Source of the DNA: Bacteroidota bacterium | GTDB taxonomy: Bacteria > Bacteroidota > Ignavibacteria > Ignavibacteriales > Melioribacteraceae | NCBI GenBank assembly: GCA_023381535.1 | Contig: JAMCSN010000374.1 | Span: 1-26,944 of the forward strand | Direction of reading: 5' to 3' | DNA: 26,944 nucleotides | In this document: one piece after another, positions 16,323 through 24,880 of the stretch | Numbering within the stretch: the stretch's first letter is position 1 | Layout: every line of letters starts with the position of its first letter | Translations under genes and position numbers: made by a program | Notes under the pieces: model-generated | Database searches by the model: none | The model's input: only the letters and a program-made list of their open reading frames with translations | What the model was told of the DNA's origin: nothing

Positions 16323-17129
16323 TTATCCGGCTAAATTTTCCCCGTTGTTTATTTCCTCTCCAAATATAATCTTCTCAAATTCAGCTACAAATTCTTCCAT
16401 ATTATTGTTTTTTCTAACAACCGCATCAAAAACAAATGCATTGGATGACAACGCTTTTGTATCGTTTACGAGAAGAATTATCAGGACATCATTATCGTGC
16501 GCAACTTCTCGAATTTTCTGAGTGATAATTTTTTTATCGAGCAAACCGAGTTTCTCGCTTACTAAAATAAATTTTGGGCGATTCCTAATGTAGGATTCGA
16601 ATGCTTCCTTGCCGTTTCTTGCATCGTAGATCGTCAATCTATCGGAATAAAAAGTGCAAAATTGTTCTCTAAAGTTTGAATCGGGTTCTACCAAAAGCAA
16701 TCGTGGTGTGTCGCTTAAATATTCGTCTGTGCTTGCCATCGTTTTGTGAAGTCTGATGCGTTCCCTGTCTAACACTTTCTTAATCCGTTTTACCGACTCC
16801 TCTGTGTCAACTGGCTTAAGGATATAATCACTTATTCCCAATTCTACCAAAGTGCCGACAACTTCTTTGTCGTTCGTTGCCGTCATAACCAGAACAGGTG
16901 TTTTGCGTAGTAGGGCGTTTTCCCTCATTCTTTGCAAAGCTGATCTTCCGTCCATAACCGGCATCATGATATCGAGCAATATCAAATTAGGTATGGTGCT
17001 TTGAGCAACTTGAACTCCTTCCTCGCCGTTACTGGCTTCCAGTACCAGACAAGTGAAATTCTTTTTTAGCATAAGCTTTAAAAGAACTCTAATGGGTTCA
17101 TCGTCATCTATAACAAGAAATTTTAGCAT
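16323..17129 (-). CDS. Double-receiver response regulator with a degenerate second receiver
   Basis: A 268-residue protein with no DNA-binding or enzymatic output. Receiver 1 (about 1-125) is canonical: IDDDEP (Asp8-Asp10), phosphoacceptor Asp53 in LLDIMMPVMDG, Thr83, and Lys105 in ILKPVD. After a linker, residues about 142-258 have a receiver-like fold pattern (RLLLVEPDSNFREQF, NGKEAFESYIRNRPKFILV) but the phosphoacceptor position is Ser191 (FILVSEKLGLLD), and the Thr/Lys signature is not conserved (LIILLVNDTKAL, DAVVRKN). The second half is therefore probably a protein-interaction module. It overlaps the upstream kinase by 7 bases (ATGCTAA), with GGAG eight bases before the ATG, so it is likely that kinase's partner. 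Confidence 0.9.
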   Translation of the reverse strand: MLKFLVIDDDEPIRVLLKLMLKKNFTCLVLEASNGEEGVQVAQSTIPNLILLDIMMPVMDGRSALQRMRENALLRKTPVLVMTATNDKEVVGTLVELGISDYILKPVDTEESVKRIKKVLDRERIRLHKTMASTDEYLSDTPRLLLVEPDSNFREQFCTFYSDRLTIYDARNGKEAFESYIRNRPKFILVSEKLGLLDKKIITQKIREVAHDNDVLIILLVNDTKALSSNAFVFDAVVRKNNNMEEFVAEFEKIIFGEEINNGENLAG

Positions 17130-18637
17130 TTCAGTTTCTCCGTACCGGAAACATCTTTGTGAATCGATGTTTTAGATTGTGTTGGTAATTCTTTAGGAAT
17201 TGTAAAAATGAATGCTGCGCCTTCACCGACTTTGCTTTCAATCTTCAAGTGTCCGTTATGTATTTTCACAAATTCTTTGCAAAGTGTTAAACCTAAACCG
17301 GTTCCCTTTTCTTTTGCAGTGCCGGAAGTTGAGAAGCTTTCGTTAACATCAACTAACTTTCGAATATTTTCTTCGGCTATTCCTATACCGTTATCAGTAA
17401 CGGAAAACTCGAACATGTCGTCTAGTTCTTTGCAAGCAAGTTTTACATATCCGCCGGTATGTGTGAATTTTATTGCGTTGCTAACCAAGTTCAGAACTAT
17501 TGAATAAAACATGTTTTCGTCAACACATAATTCGAGAGCAGGATCGAGAGCATTTATAAGTTGAATTTGTTTTTTAGAGGCGCTGGCATGTAGAAGCCGG
17601 AAACCTTTTTCTATCAGTGTATTGATTAAAAATTTGCGCGGTTCGAAAGCAATCTTACCGTTTTGAATACGTGCCCATTCAAGCAAATTATTTAACAATG
17701 CGGTCACAGATCGTGCAATCTCAGCAATCGAATCCGCGAACTCGGAAATTTCTTCTTTACCTAAGTCGTTAATCTCGTTTGAAAGGATTTCCGCATATCC
17801 AAGCAAGCCGTTTAAAGGTGTTCTCAAATCGTGCCCGATGATAGAGAAGAATTTATCCTTTGCGGAATTGAGTTGTTTCAGCTCCTCGGTAATTTTTTTT
17901 ATTTGCTGCTCTGTATTTTTTTGAACCGTGATGTCTCTAAGAATTATGACAACCTCATTGTAGCTTTTGAGCAGAAGTCTTGCTTCAAAGAATTTCTTTT
18001 CTTCAAGACCTTCAAACTGGAAGTCGAACGATTGCTGATCTCCTGAAGTTAGTACTTCTTTTATCCTGAAAAGAATCTCTTGCGATATGTTATGAGGAAA
18101 GACATCTATTAGATGAAGTCCGGTAATATTATTGATTGCCGGAAAAAGTTTTCTGCAGCTGTTCTTGTTTTCTATTATTGTTCCATCATGCGAGATGACA
18201 AAAATAAAATCTGGTATTGCTTTAAGAATTAAACCATCGTTTGAATTGATGTCGTTTAGAATTTTGCTAACAAGATTTTTCTCCGAGACATCCTCAACTA
18301 TGCAGTCGAAATAGGCTATGCTTTCATATTGAAAAACGGGGTAAGCATATTCTTTCAGCAGAATCTTCGATTCATTTTTGGTTGCCCAGGTAAATTGATT
18401 TATGCCTTTGTTATTGTTCTTTAAGTAGGAATAAAATCTTTGCGAGGAAAAACATCTCTTAAAAGAATCATTGAGGTTGGAATAACTTTGAAGTTCTGCG
18501 AACGAAGAAAAGCCGAGTAGTTTGACGAAATTGTCATTCGCAAAAATCAAATCGCCCGCATGATTGATACGGAATGCGCAAAATGAAAAATTATCCGGAT
18601 TTTCCGTGTGCGCGCTATATTTTCTTGACTCAGGCAT
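17123..18637 (-). CDS. PAS sensor histidine kinase coupled to the double-receiver regulator
   Basis: A soluble kinase of about 504 residues. Two PAS-like domains (about 15-118, with DLIFANDNFVKLLGF and IVEDVSEK; about 133-240, with DFIFVISHDGTIIENK and IILRDITVQK) lead through a coiled coil to HisKA (FFSIIGHDLRTPLNGLLGYA, His near 269) and HATPase_c (NLVSNAIKFTHTG, TDNGIGI, GTGLGLTLC). The start is taken at ATG 18637 rather than the TTG two codons earlier; it then overlaps the stop of the kinase upstream by 8 bases (ATGCCTGA). The 3' end overlaps the receiver gene by 7 bases. Tight overlaps on both sides mean the three proteins are made together, and probably work together. Confidence 0.95.
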   Translation of the reverse strand: MPESRKYSAHTENPDNFSFCAFRINHAGDLIFANDNFVKLLGFSSFAELQSYSNLNDSFKRCFSSQRFYSYLKNNNKGINQFTWATKNESKILLKEYAYPVFQYESIAYFDCIVEDVSEKNLVSKILNDINSNDGLILKAIPDFIFVISHDGTIIENKNSCRKLFPAINNITGLHLIDVFPHNISQEILFRIKEVLTSGDQQSFDFQFEGLEEKKFFEARLLLKSYNEVVIILRDITVQKNTEQQIKKITEELKQLNSAKDKFFSIIGHDLRTPLNGLLGYAEILSNEINDLGKEEISEFADSIAEIARSVTALLNNLLEWARIQNGKIAFEPRKFLINTLIEKGFRLLHASASKKQIQLINALDPALELCVDENMFYSIVLNLVSNAIKFTHTGGYVKLACKELDDMFEFSVTDNGIGIAEENIRKLVDVNESFSTSGTAKEKGTGLGLTLCKEFVKIHNGHLKIESKVGEGAAFIFTIPKELPTQSKTSIHKDVSGTEKLKC

Positions 18638-19934
18638 TTTCAATTATCGTTGCCACGTCGCTTGTATTGTTATGCTTAATTTCTTCTTCGGCAGAAGGCA
18701 GTATAAAACTGAATTTAGTGCCTTCGTTCACCTTACTCTCAACGCTGATTGCGCCTTTTTGTCTTTCGATCATTTCCTTGCATAATAGCAATCCCAAGCC
18801 AGTGCCTTTTTCTTTTTCTGTACCAAGTGTTGTATGCACGCTTTCTATTCTGAAAATCTTTTGTAGTGTCTCTTCACTCATTCCAATTCCTGAATCGGCA
18901 ATGCTTATTTCATGAAAGATATTTATCGGTTTGGAAGAAATTGTAATTGTTCCACCTCGGGGCGTGAACTTAATTGCGTTTGAAAGCAGATTTTCAAAAA
19001 CAGAATTAAGCATCATGTCGTCCGCAAACACAGTGGCGTATTTGTCAACATTATTTGCTATCGATATCTTTTTATTGCGCGCATTAGCACTAACCAGACT
19101 TGCCGCATACATAACTGTTTCATAAAGATTGAGTTTAACTATGTTGCATTCCATCCTGCCGTTTTGCAAACGTGACCAGTCAAGCAGATTTTTTGTTAAG
19201 TCGTATATATTTCCAACCACCGAGTGAACATTATTGATGTACTCTTTGATCTCACTGAGACTAAGAGTATCAAAATCTTCAACCAATAAATCCATGTAAC
19301 CGATTAAGCCGCTGAACGGACTTTTAAGATCGTGCGCTAGTATTGAAAAGAATTTATCTTTAGATGCATTCAGTTCTTTCAATTCCGATTCTGATTGAGC
19401 AAGCTGTGCGCTAAGAATATTTAATTCGGCAGAACGTTCCTCTAAAAGATCTTTGTTAAACTGCAGCTCTTCAAGCTTTTGGCTGATCTCGTCGTAATTT
19501 AAGTGTGCACTTATCTCGTGGTTGATTACCAATAGAAACTTCTCATCGGATACTTTTTTTATAATTATCTCTACAGGCAGCAACGTTCCGTTTTTCCGTT
19601 TTACGTAGATCAATTTCGGCTCTTTGGCTGCGAGCAGCGAGCTTGAGTCTATTGCCGCGTAATCTTCTTGGTTCAACAGAAAATCGGTTACGGATCTTTC
19701 AAGTAATTCTTCCTTTGTTAGTTGTAATAAACCGCAGCAGCTTTCATTGATTTCTTTGATTGCTCCATCGCCGGTGCAAATTATAAATCCTTCCCGGGTA
19801 AGATTAAAAAGAGTTTGAAGGATGTTTGCAGACATCGGTTCAACTAGTCTTTCTTTCTCACGCTTATTTTTCTTTTCGGTTAAGAATGATTTTTGAATTC
19901 GAAAAATTCCGTTAATTAAAAATTTACCGATCAT
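18630..19934 (-). CDS. Single-PAS sensor histidine kinase, first gene of the signalling operon
   Basis: A kinase of about 434 residues. A short N-terminal basic/hydrophobic stretch precedes one PAS domain (about 40-145: LTREGFIICTGDGAIKEINE, LIYVKRKNGTLLPVEI). A coiled coil follows (about 150-190), then HisKA (KDKFFSILAHDLKSPFSGLIG, His near 201) and HATPase_c (NLLSNAIKFTPRGG, ADSGIGM, GTGLGLLLCKEM). The C-terminal tail SAEEEIKHNNTSDVATIIENA lies beyond the ATPase fold. Start choice is uncertain: ATG 19934 is used here, but an in-frame GTG at 19943 is possible and neither has a strong ribosome binding site. No transmembrane helix is clear. It opens the five-gene - strand run, so the promoter should lie in 19935-20400. 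Confidence 0.94.
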   Translation of the reverse strand: MIGKFLINGIFRIQKSFLTEKKNKREKERLVEPMSANILQTLFNLTREGFIICTGDGAIKEINESCCGLLQLTKEELLERSVTDFLLNQEDYAAIDSSSLLAAKEPKLIYVKRKNGTLLPVEIIIKKVSDEKFLLVINHEISAHLNYDEISQKLEELQFNKDLLEERSAELNILSAQLAQSESELKELNASKDKFFSILAHDLKSPFSGLIGYMDLLVEDFDTLSLSEIKEYINNVHSVVGNIYDLTKNLLDWSRLQNGRMECNIVKLNLYETVMYAASLVSANARNKKISIANNVDKYATVFADDMMLNSVFENLLSNAIKFTPRGGTITISSKPINIFHEISIADSGIGMSEETLQKIFRIESVHTTLGTEKEKGTGLGLLLCKEMIERQKGAISVESKVNEGTKFSFILPSAEEEIKHNNTSDVATIIENA

Positions 19935-20408
19935 TTCTTTCACCGATTCGTAAGTGTTCGGTTAAAGTATCCATGATTCCTTTGTTCATTTCTCCGTACT
20001 GGTTTTAAAGTTGTTATCTCAAGTGCAACTTTTCAAGATTAAACGGATTGCTGACTTACCCCGATCGGCAATTCTCAGGTTATAAAAGATTACCGGTGGA
20101 GGATACTATTATTTATAAATGAACACTGACTTTTGCACAACAATATTATTGCAAGTAAAATGCCAGCCATCAATATATATTGTCGAAGAATTCACGTTTT
20201 TCTTTAATGGATTAATTCAACTAAATGAGTTTAGAAACAAAAGAATTTTAAATTGCCGGACATAGCTTTTTAGCACTGAATTTGTGCCTCTGGGTCGTGC
20301 CCAATTATGACCTTGTGCCTAATATTAACCACTCAACAACTCATAACTTTTTTCGATAATAATTATAGAATAAGAACTGCCTGTAGAAAAAGTTGAGGAA
20401 GTAAAGCG
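19935..20408. other. Intergenic region between the kinase operon and the chemosensory genes
   Basis: About 470 bases between divergent transcription units, expected to hold both promoters. I see no gene, and no clear TAnnTTTG element toward the kinases. The pentamer GTGCC occurs three times within 36 bases (20284, 20297, 20315), two of them as TTGTGCCT. This is weak and may be chance. Confidence 0.45.
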
Positions 20409-20594
20409 GTGTTGGTTAGCATAATCACAAATGACGATCTGTGTGAACTCGAACTGGTTCATAAGAAGAAATTCGTGAACATGAGAAGCCGTCGAACTTC
20501 AAAAAGAAATTCCTTTTCAGACTTTTTCATTTTCACGTTCATTGCAAAAGGATTGTTGATCTTACTTGGCATGTTACTGCACATAAAAAAATGA
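20409..20594 (+). CDS. Possible small single-pass membrane protein (doubtful)
   Basis: A 61-residue frame starting GTG with GAGGAAG about 8 bases upstream. It has a basic middle (KKKFVNMRSRRTSKRN) and a hydrophobic C-terminal helix (FFIFTFIAKGLLILLGMLLHIKK, about 39-61), a plausible tail-anchored layout. I recognise no family. Its TGA overlaps the ATG of the next small frame (ATGA). It could be chance: the region is otherwise non-coding and the start codon is not ATG. Confidence 0.3.
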   Translation: MLVSIITNDDLCELELVHKKKFVNMRSRRTSKRNSFSDFFIFTFIAKGLLILLGMLLHIKK

Positions 20595-20740
20595 AATCAT
20601 TCCTCGAATGTGACGTGATCAAGATCCAATCTGCTGAACCGTTGTCACCTCAAGTATGGATGCCGCATGAATCGGTGGGACACACGGGAACTTTCCTTTC
20701 AAGTATAAACAAAAACCGTTGCCGGGCGATAATAAAGTGA
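20591..20740 (+). CDS. Possible 49-residue ORF, coupled to the preceding one (doubtful)
   Basis: ATG 20591 to TGA 20738-20740, beginning MKSFLECDVIKIQSAEPLSP and ending NRCRAIIK. It overlaps the preceding small frame by ATGA and ends 27 bases before CheW. There are no recognisable motifs, signal or membrane segment. The overlap pattern is the only support. Confidence 0.18.
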   Translation: MKSFLECDVIKIQSAEPLSPQVWMPHESVGHTGTFLSSINKNRCRAIIK

Positions 20741-20767
20741 CAATAATTCATATTGTTTGGAGAGAGT

Positions 20768-21253
20768 ATGGGTGTTGAACATAAAGAAAAAGTTGAGTCG
20801 TCGGAAATCCTTCAATTGGTAAGCTTCAAAATTGGGAACGAAGAATTTGGCGTTGATATTCTTAACGTTCAGGAAATAAACAAGATGACGCAGATTACCA
20901 AAGTTCCTAATGCCCCGGATTTTGTTGAAGGCGTTATAAATCTGCGCGGCAGAATTATTCCTGTTATAGATTTGCGCACCAGACTTAAACTTGATAAGAA
21001 AGAACATGACAAAGACACGCGAATAATTGTTGTGGAGATAAGTAATAAAACGGTTGGATTTATTGTTGATGCGGTGAAAGAAGTGTTGAGAGTTCCGGTG
21101 AACATTACCGAAGCTCCGCCGGAAATTGTAACCGGTATCGATTCGGAATTCATTAAATCCGTTGGCAAACTTGATGACCGCTTGCTGATATTAATGGATC
21201 TCGATAAGATTATAACAAATGTCGAAAAGCATGAACTTGAATTCGTCAACTGA
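20768..21253 (+). CDS. cheW: Chemotaxis adaptor protein CheW
   Basis: A 161-residue CheW, the adaptor that links chemoreceptors to the kinase CheA in signalling arrays. The whole length is one CheW domain: ILQLVSFKIGNEEFGVDILNVQEI, then KVPNAPDFVEGVINLRGRIIPVIDL, RIIVVEISNKTVGFIVDAVKEVLRV, and LLILMDLDKII. The start is ATG 20768, with GGAGAG six bases upstream; an in-frame TTG five codons earlier is rejected. It heads a + strand run with a TonB_C-domain protein and a chemoreceptor. No CheA, CheR, CheB or CheY gene is in the window. Confidence 0.96.
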   Translation: MGVEHKEKVESSEILQLVSFKIGNEEFGVDILNVQEINKMTQITKVPNAPDFVEGVINLRGRIIPVIDLRTRLKLDKKEHDKDTRIIVVEISNKTVGFIVDAVKEVLRVPVNITEAPPEIVTGIDSEFIKSVGKLDDRLLILMDLDKIITNVEKHELEFVN

Positions 21254-21359
21254 CAAACACGGATTCAAATGCTTTTTCGACGTAACTTTTTTCGCTAAAA
21301 TCTTGCAAAAAACATACGATAATAATTAAAAGAATTTATAGCTCATGGAGGAGATTAGG

Positions 21360-21773
21360 ATGAAACCAAGAATGGGATTTAGGGGAATTTATATTGCAGT
21401 TTGCGCATTTGCACTTCTATTTGCTACGGTAACGAATGCAAAAAACGCTAATGTCGGTCCGGGAGAAGAAGAATACCTGGTTGCTGTCGAAAAACCGCCT
21501 GTACCGGTTGGCGGAATGGAAGCAATTGTCAAAAAAATAGTTTATCCCAATATGGCAATTAAGATGAGAATCGAAGGTAAAGTGTATGTTCTGATTTATT
21601 TGAACGAAAGCGGCGAAGTTGACGATGTAAAAGTTGTAAAAGGGATTGGCGGCGGTTGCGATGAAGAAGCTACAAGAGCAATAAAGAAAACTAAGTTTAC
21701 TCCGGGAATGAATAAAGGTGCTGCTGTGAAAACAAAACTTGCGCTGGCACTGACATTTAGAATTGCTAACTAA
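21360..21773 (+). CDS. Exported TonB C-terminal-domain protein
   Basis: About 137 residues: a signal peptide (MKPRMGFRGIYIAVCAFALLFATVTNAKN), a short linker with VEKPPVPVGGMEAI, then a TonB_C-type domain (IVYPNMAIKMRIEGKVYVLIYLNESGEVDDVKVVKGIGGGCDEEATRAIKKTKFTPG...ALTFRIAN). The start is ATG 21360 because GGAGGAGATTAGG lies directly before it; a start at 21345 would swallow that site. It lacks the usual inner-membrane anchor and long proline-rich linker of a working TonB, unless the signal sequence stays uncleaved. It is probably a periplasmic protein using the TonB_C fold as a binding module. Its place between CheW and a chemoreceptor is unusual. Confidence 0.85.
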   Translation: MKPRMGFRGIYIAVCAFALLFATVTNAKNANVGPGEEEYLVAVEKPPVPVGGMEAIVKKIVYPNMAIKMRIEGKVYVLIYLNESGEVDDVKVVKGIGGGCDEEATRAIKKTKFTPGMNKGAAVKTKLALALTFRIAN

Positions 21774-21878
21774 AAATATAGTTGCTGTTTGTGAAGACTA
21801 ATTTAGCAGGGTGGAAACGAAAACCACTGATGCAAATTCAAATAATGATTTTCTTTAACTTTTTGATGCGGGTGTTAC

Positions 21879-23966
21879 ATGTTTAATATAAAATTCAAAG
21901 ACATTAAACTCGTCAGAAAAATTCAAATCTCAATTCTCGTGATTGCAAGCGTATCGACAGTTATTGCTGCGATTGCTCTCGTCCAGATGTTTCAGGTTGA
22001 AAAGCAAAAAACGGAACTGAATGATGTTTATTTCAAGCCGAAACAAGAAATCTACAAGCTGTATTATAATTTCAGAAGCATTCAATATGCATGTATGAAA
22101 TTTGCAATTTCAGGCTTCGAATCATCGTCGCAGGAAAATATAAAATTCATTCAGTCTAAGAAGAACGATATAGACAGCACATTTAAATATCTTGCAACGC
22201 TAAAATTTAATGGTGATATTGACCGCAGCATCGAATCGACTCAAAAAGTTTGGGTGGAATACAAGAACGTTGTTGTTGATGCAATCATCAGCGCAGGCCT
22301 GATGAATGATAAAGATATGGCAACGGTAATTTCGACAACATCGGGAGAAGAAATTGCAACTAAAGTTCAAACGAAATTCAATGATGTCGAAAAATTCTTA
22401 GACGGTTTTGGCACGAGTATTAATGAAAAAATTGAAGGCGATATATCACGCTCGAGAATTATAATAATAGTGGGAATGATCATAGGAACACTCGTATGTG
22501 TGTTCTCGATATTTAAGTTAGCGCCCGGCATTACGAGTCCGGTAAATAAATTTAAGCAGGTTGTCAATTCGTTCGCGCTCGGGAATTATGAGGTTGACCT
22601 TGCAGTTGAATCGAAAGACGAATTCGGCGAGATGACCGAGATGCTCATTCAACTTAAAAATGCTCAGCAAGAAAAAATCCGCGCCGCAGGCAACATAGCC
22701 AACGGAATCTTTGAAAAGGTAAACGCCGCATCAGAACATGATGAACTTGCAAATACATTCAATAAAGAAATCGATACGCTTGCAATGTTAACCAACGAAG
22801 TGAATTCACTTACACAATCAACAAGCGGTGGAGACTTAACGGTTCGCGGTAAAGTCAACAATTTCAGCGGAGGATTTAGAGCGTTGCTTGAAGGCATCAA
22901 CAAAACGTTGGATTCCGTAATCCTTCCAATCAAAGAAGGCGCGGATACGTTGGCTGTTATGGCTACCGGTGATTTGACCAGGCGCGTAAAAGGTGATTAC
23001 AGTGGCGATCTCAAGCTGATCAGCGACAGCATAAACAAAGTTGCCGATTCGTTGACAGAAGCATTAAGCGAAGTTGGCGAAGCAGTTTCATCAACTGCAA
23101 GCGCTGCAAATCAAATATCATCGAGCTCTGAAGAAATGGCTGCCGGTTCTCAAGAACAAGCTTCTCAAACTGCAGAAATAGCCAGATCTGTTGAAGAGAT
23201 GACCAAAACAATTATGGATAATACAAAGAACGCTTCTTACGCCGCGGAAACGGCAAAACACGCGGGCAGTAAAGCGCAGCGAGGCGGCGAAGTTGTTAAT
23301 CAAACTATTGAAGGAATGAATAGAATAAGCCAAGTTGTGGAAAAATCCGCTGAGACCGTTTTCACTTTAGGAAAGAACAGTGATAAGATCGGAGAAATAG
23401 TTCAAGTAATTGACGACATAGCAGATCAAACAAATCTTCTGGCTCTGAATGCGGCAATTGAAGCGGCGCGTGCTGGAGAGCAGGGAAGAGGTTTTGCTGT
23501 TGTTGCCGATGAAGTTCGTAAACTTGCCGAAAGAACTACTAAGGCAACAAAAGAAATTGCCGACATGATTAAACAAATTCAAAAAGATACACATGATGCC
23601 GTTCTTTCAATCAAAGAAGGAACCGAAGAAGTAAACAAAGGAAAGCGTTTAGCCAACGAAGCGGGAACGGTACTAAATGAAATTATCGAAGTGGCGCAAA
23701 AAGTCAGCGATACTTCGGTTCAGGTCGCTGCTGCAAGTGAAGAACAATCCGCTTCATCGGAACTTATAAGCAAAAACATTGAAAGTATAAATAACGTTAC
23801 AAGAGAAACTACCGCAGGCATTCATCAAATTGCACGTGCATCCGAAGATCTTAGCCGGCTGACGGTAAAACTGCAAGAAATGGTGTCTAAGTTCAAGTTG
23901 GCGAACGAACACCGTAAGTTTAGTTATGAAAAGGGTAACGGACACGCAAAAGTTCTCGCAGGCTGA
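21879..23966 (+). CDS. Methyl-accepting chemotaxis protein
   Basis: A 695-residue transmembrane chemoreceptor. TM1 is about residues 16-37 ([20 protein letters not shown]). A helical periplasmic sensor of about 155 residues follows (about 40-192, four-helix-bundle type). TM2 is about 193-213 ([22 protein letters not shown]), with HAMP directly after ([21 protein letters not shown]). A second HAMP-like stretch lies at about 318-400, with GGDLTVRG and [15 protein letters not shown] repeats. The signalling domain (about 400-675) has the conserved tip [20 protein letters not shown] and [20 protein letters not shown]. The C-terminus lacks a CheR-binding pentapeptide. The ligand is unknown. The upstream CheW is the likely adaptor. 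Confidence 0.96.
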   Translation: MFNIKFKDIKLVRKIQISILVIASVSTVIAAIALVQMFQVEKQKTELNDVYFKPKQEIYKLYYNFRSIQYACMKFAISGFESSSQENIKFIQSKKNDIDSTFKYLATLKFNGDIDRSIESTQKVWVEYKNVVVDAIISAGLMNDKDMATVISTTSGEEIATKVQTKFNDVEKFLDGFGTSINEKIEGDISRSRIIIIVGMIIGTLVCVFSIFKLAPGITSPVNKFKQVVNSFALGNYEVDLAVESKDEFGEMTEMLIQLKNAQQEKIRAAGNIANGIFEKVNAASEHDELANTFNKEIDTLAMLTNEVNSLTQSTSGGDLTVRGKVNNFSGGFRALLEGINKTLDSVILPIKEGADTLAVMATGDLTRRVKGDYSGDLKLISDSINKVADSLTEALSEVGEAVSSTASAANQISSSSEEMAAGSQEQASQTAEIARSVEEMTKTIMDNTKNASYAAETAKHAGSKAQRGGEVVNQTIEGMNRISQVVEKSAETVFTLGKNSDKIGEIVQVIDDIADQTNLLALNAAIEAARAGEQGRGFAVVADEVRKLAERTTKATKEIADMIKQIQKDTHDAVLSIKEGTEEVNKGKRLANEAGTVLNEIIEVAQKVSDTSVQVAAASEEQSASSELISKNIESINNVTRETTAGIHQIARASEDLSRLTVKLQEMVSKFKLANEHRKFSYEKGNGHAKVLAG

Positions 23967-23984
23967 AATCAATACGATGTTAAA

Positions 23985-24010
23985 TGCCGCTTTTCTTAAG
24001 AAAGGCGGCA
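23985..24010 (+). terminator. 26-base near-perfect palindrome after the chemoreceptor gene
   Basis: TGCCGCTTTTCTT (23985-23997) is followed directly by AAGAAAGGCGGCA (23998-24010), a 13-bp stem with one G-U pair. It lies 19 bases past the stop codon. No T tract follows, so it is a terminator-like or RNA-stabilising hairpin. Confidence 0.55.
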
Positions 24011-24145
24011 ATAAAAGTGGTGGCTCACCTTAAACTATCGCAAAATTTTTTTGAAGCGTTTAATTTTCAATAATTTGCTCGCACAGTTTTTTATTCGCGT
24101 GTTGCCTATTCAAAAAAGAATTGTTAGTTTCTACCCAATTTTTGA

Positions 24146-24874
24146 ATGAGCTCCACTCGGCTAATGGAAAATTTTGTACAGACCAACAAGTTAATCCTTC
24201 TAGGGAAACTAACTGCAAGTCTGGTTCATGAAATTCGAAATCCGCTCTCGGCTATAAAGTTGAATTTGGATTACATGAGCATGGCACAGGATGATCTTCC
24301 CGAAGATATTAGGGAGATAGTCGGCGAATCATTGGATGCGTTTGAACAGGTTAATTTTTTGATTGAAGACATTCTAGATTTCACGCGCAGGCCAACTACG
24401 AAATTGCATCAGGTTAATCTGGATAGCATTACGGATCGTTGCTTGAAAATTATTTCAGTCAGTGCAAGGTTGAAAGGTCTAACTATTGAAAAAGAGATTG
24501 AAACGGATCTCCCGCTGCTGAACGTAAACAAGAACAAACTGATGCAGATCTTTCTTAACCTCTTAAACAATGCAGTAGAAGCTTCGAGTGAAAAAGGTAA
24601 GGTAATTATTAGAGCTTACTCGGGAAATGACCAAGATTGCAAAAGTGCTGTTTGGGAAGTTCAAGACTTCGGTAGCGGCATAAAAGACGAAGACAAAGAA
24701 AAAATCTTGGGCGACTATTATACTACAAAAACCCAAGGGCACGGAATCGGTTTAAGCGTTTGTAAAATGTTGACTGATGAGCTTAAATCTGAACTAACCT
24801 TTAGCTCGTTGGTTGGGCAAGGTTCCACATTTACAGTTAGATTCAAAGAAAACTGTATTATAACTCAAGGATAG
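24146..24874 (+). CDS. NtrB-like sensor histidine kinase without an input domain
   Basis: A 242-residue soluble kinase made of only the transmitter: HisKA beginning almost at once (LILLGKLTASLVHEIRNPLSAIKLNLDY, His28) and HATPase_c (LNLLNNAVEASSEKG, VQDFGSGI, GHGIGLSVCKML, GSTFTVRF). The HEIRNPL form of the H box is typical of NtrB-type kinases that work with sigma-54 activators, and the next gene is one, 6 bases downstream. With no PAS or membrane sensor, it must read its signal through a partner protein or protein level. An in-frame stop precedes the ATG directly, so no upstream sensor is hidden. No strong ribosome binding site is visible. Confidence 0.94.
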   Translation: MSSTRLMENFVQTNKLILLGKLTASLVHEIRNPLSAIKLNLDYMSMAQDDLPEDIREIVGESLDAFEQVNFLIEDILDFTRRPTTKLHQVNLDSITDRCLKIISVSARLKGLTIEKEIETDLPLLNVNKNKLMQIFLNLLNNAVEASSEKGKVIIRAYSGNDQDCKSAVWEVQDFGSGIKDEDKEKILGDYYTTKTQGHGIGLSVCKMLTDELKSELTFSSLVGQGSTFTVRFKENCIITQG

Positions 24875-24880
24875 GTTTTA

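Noticed and set aside
20567..20581. TTGGCATGTTACTGCAC as a sigma-54 promoter before cheW
   Set aside because: GG and GC are 9 bases apart instead of the required 10, and the motif lies inside a small frame far from cheW.
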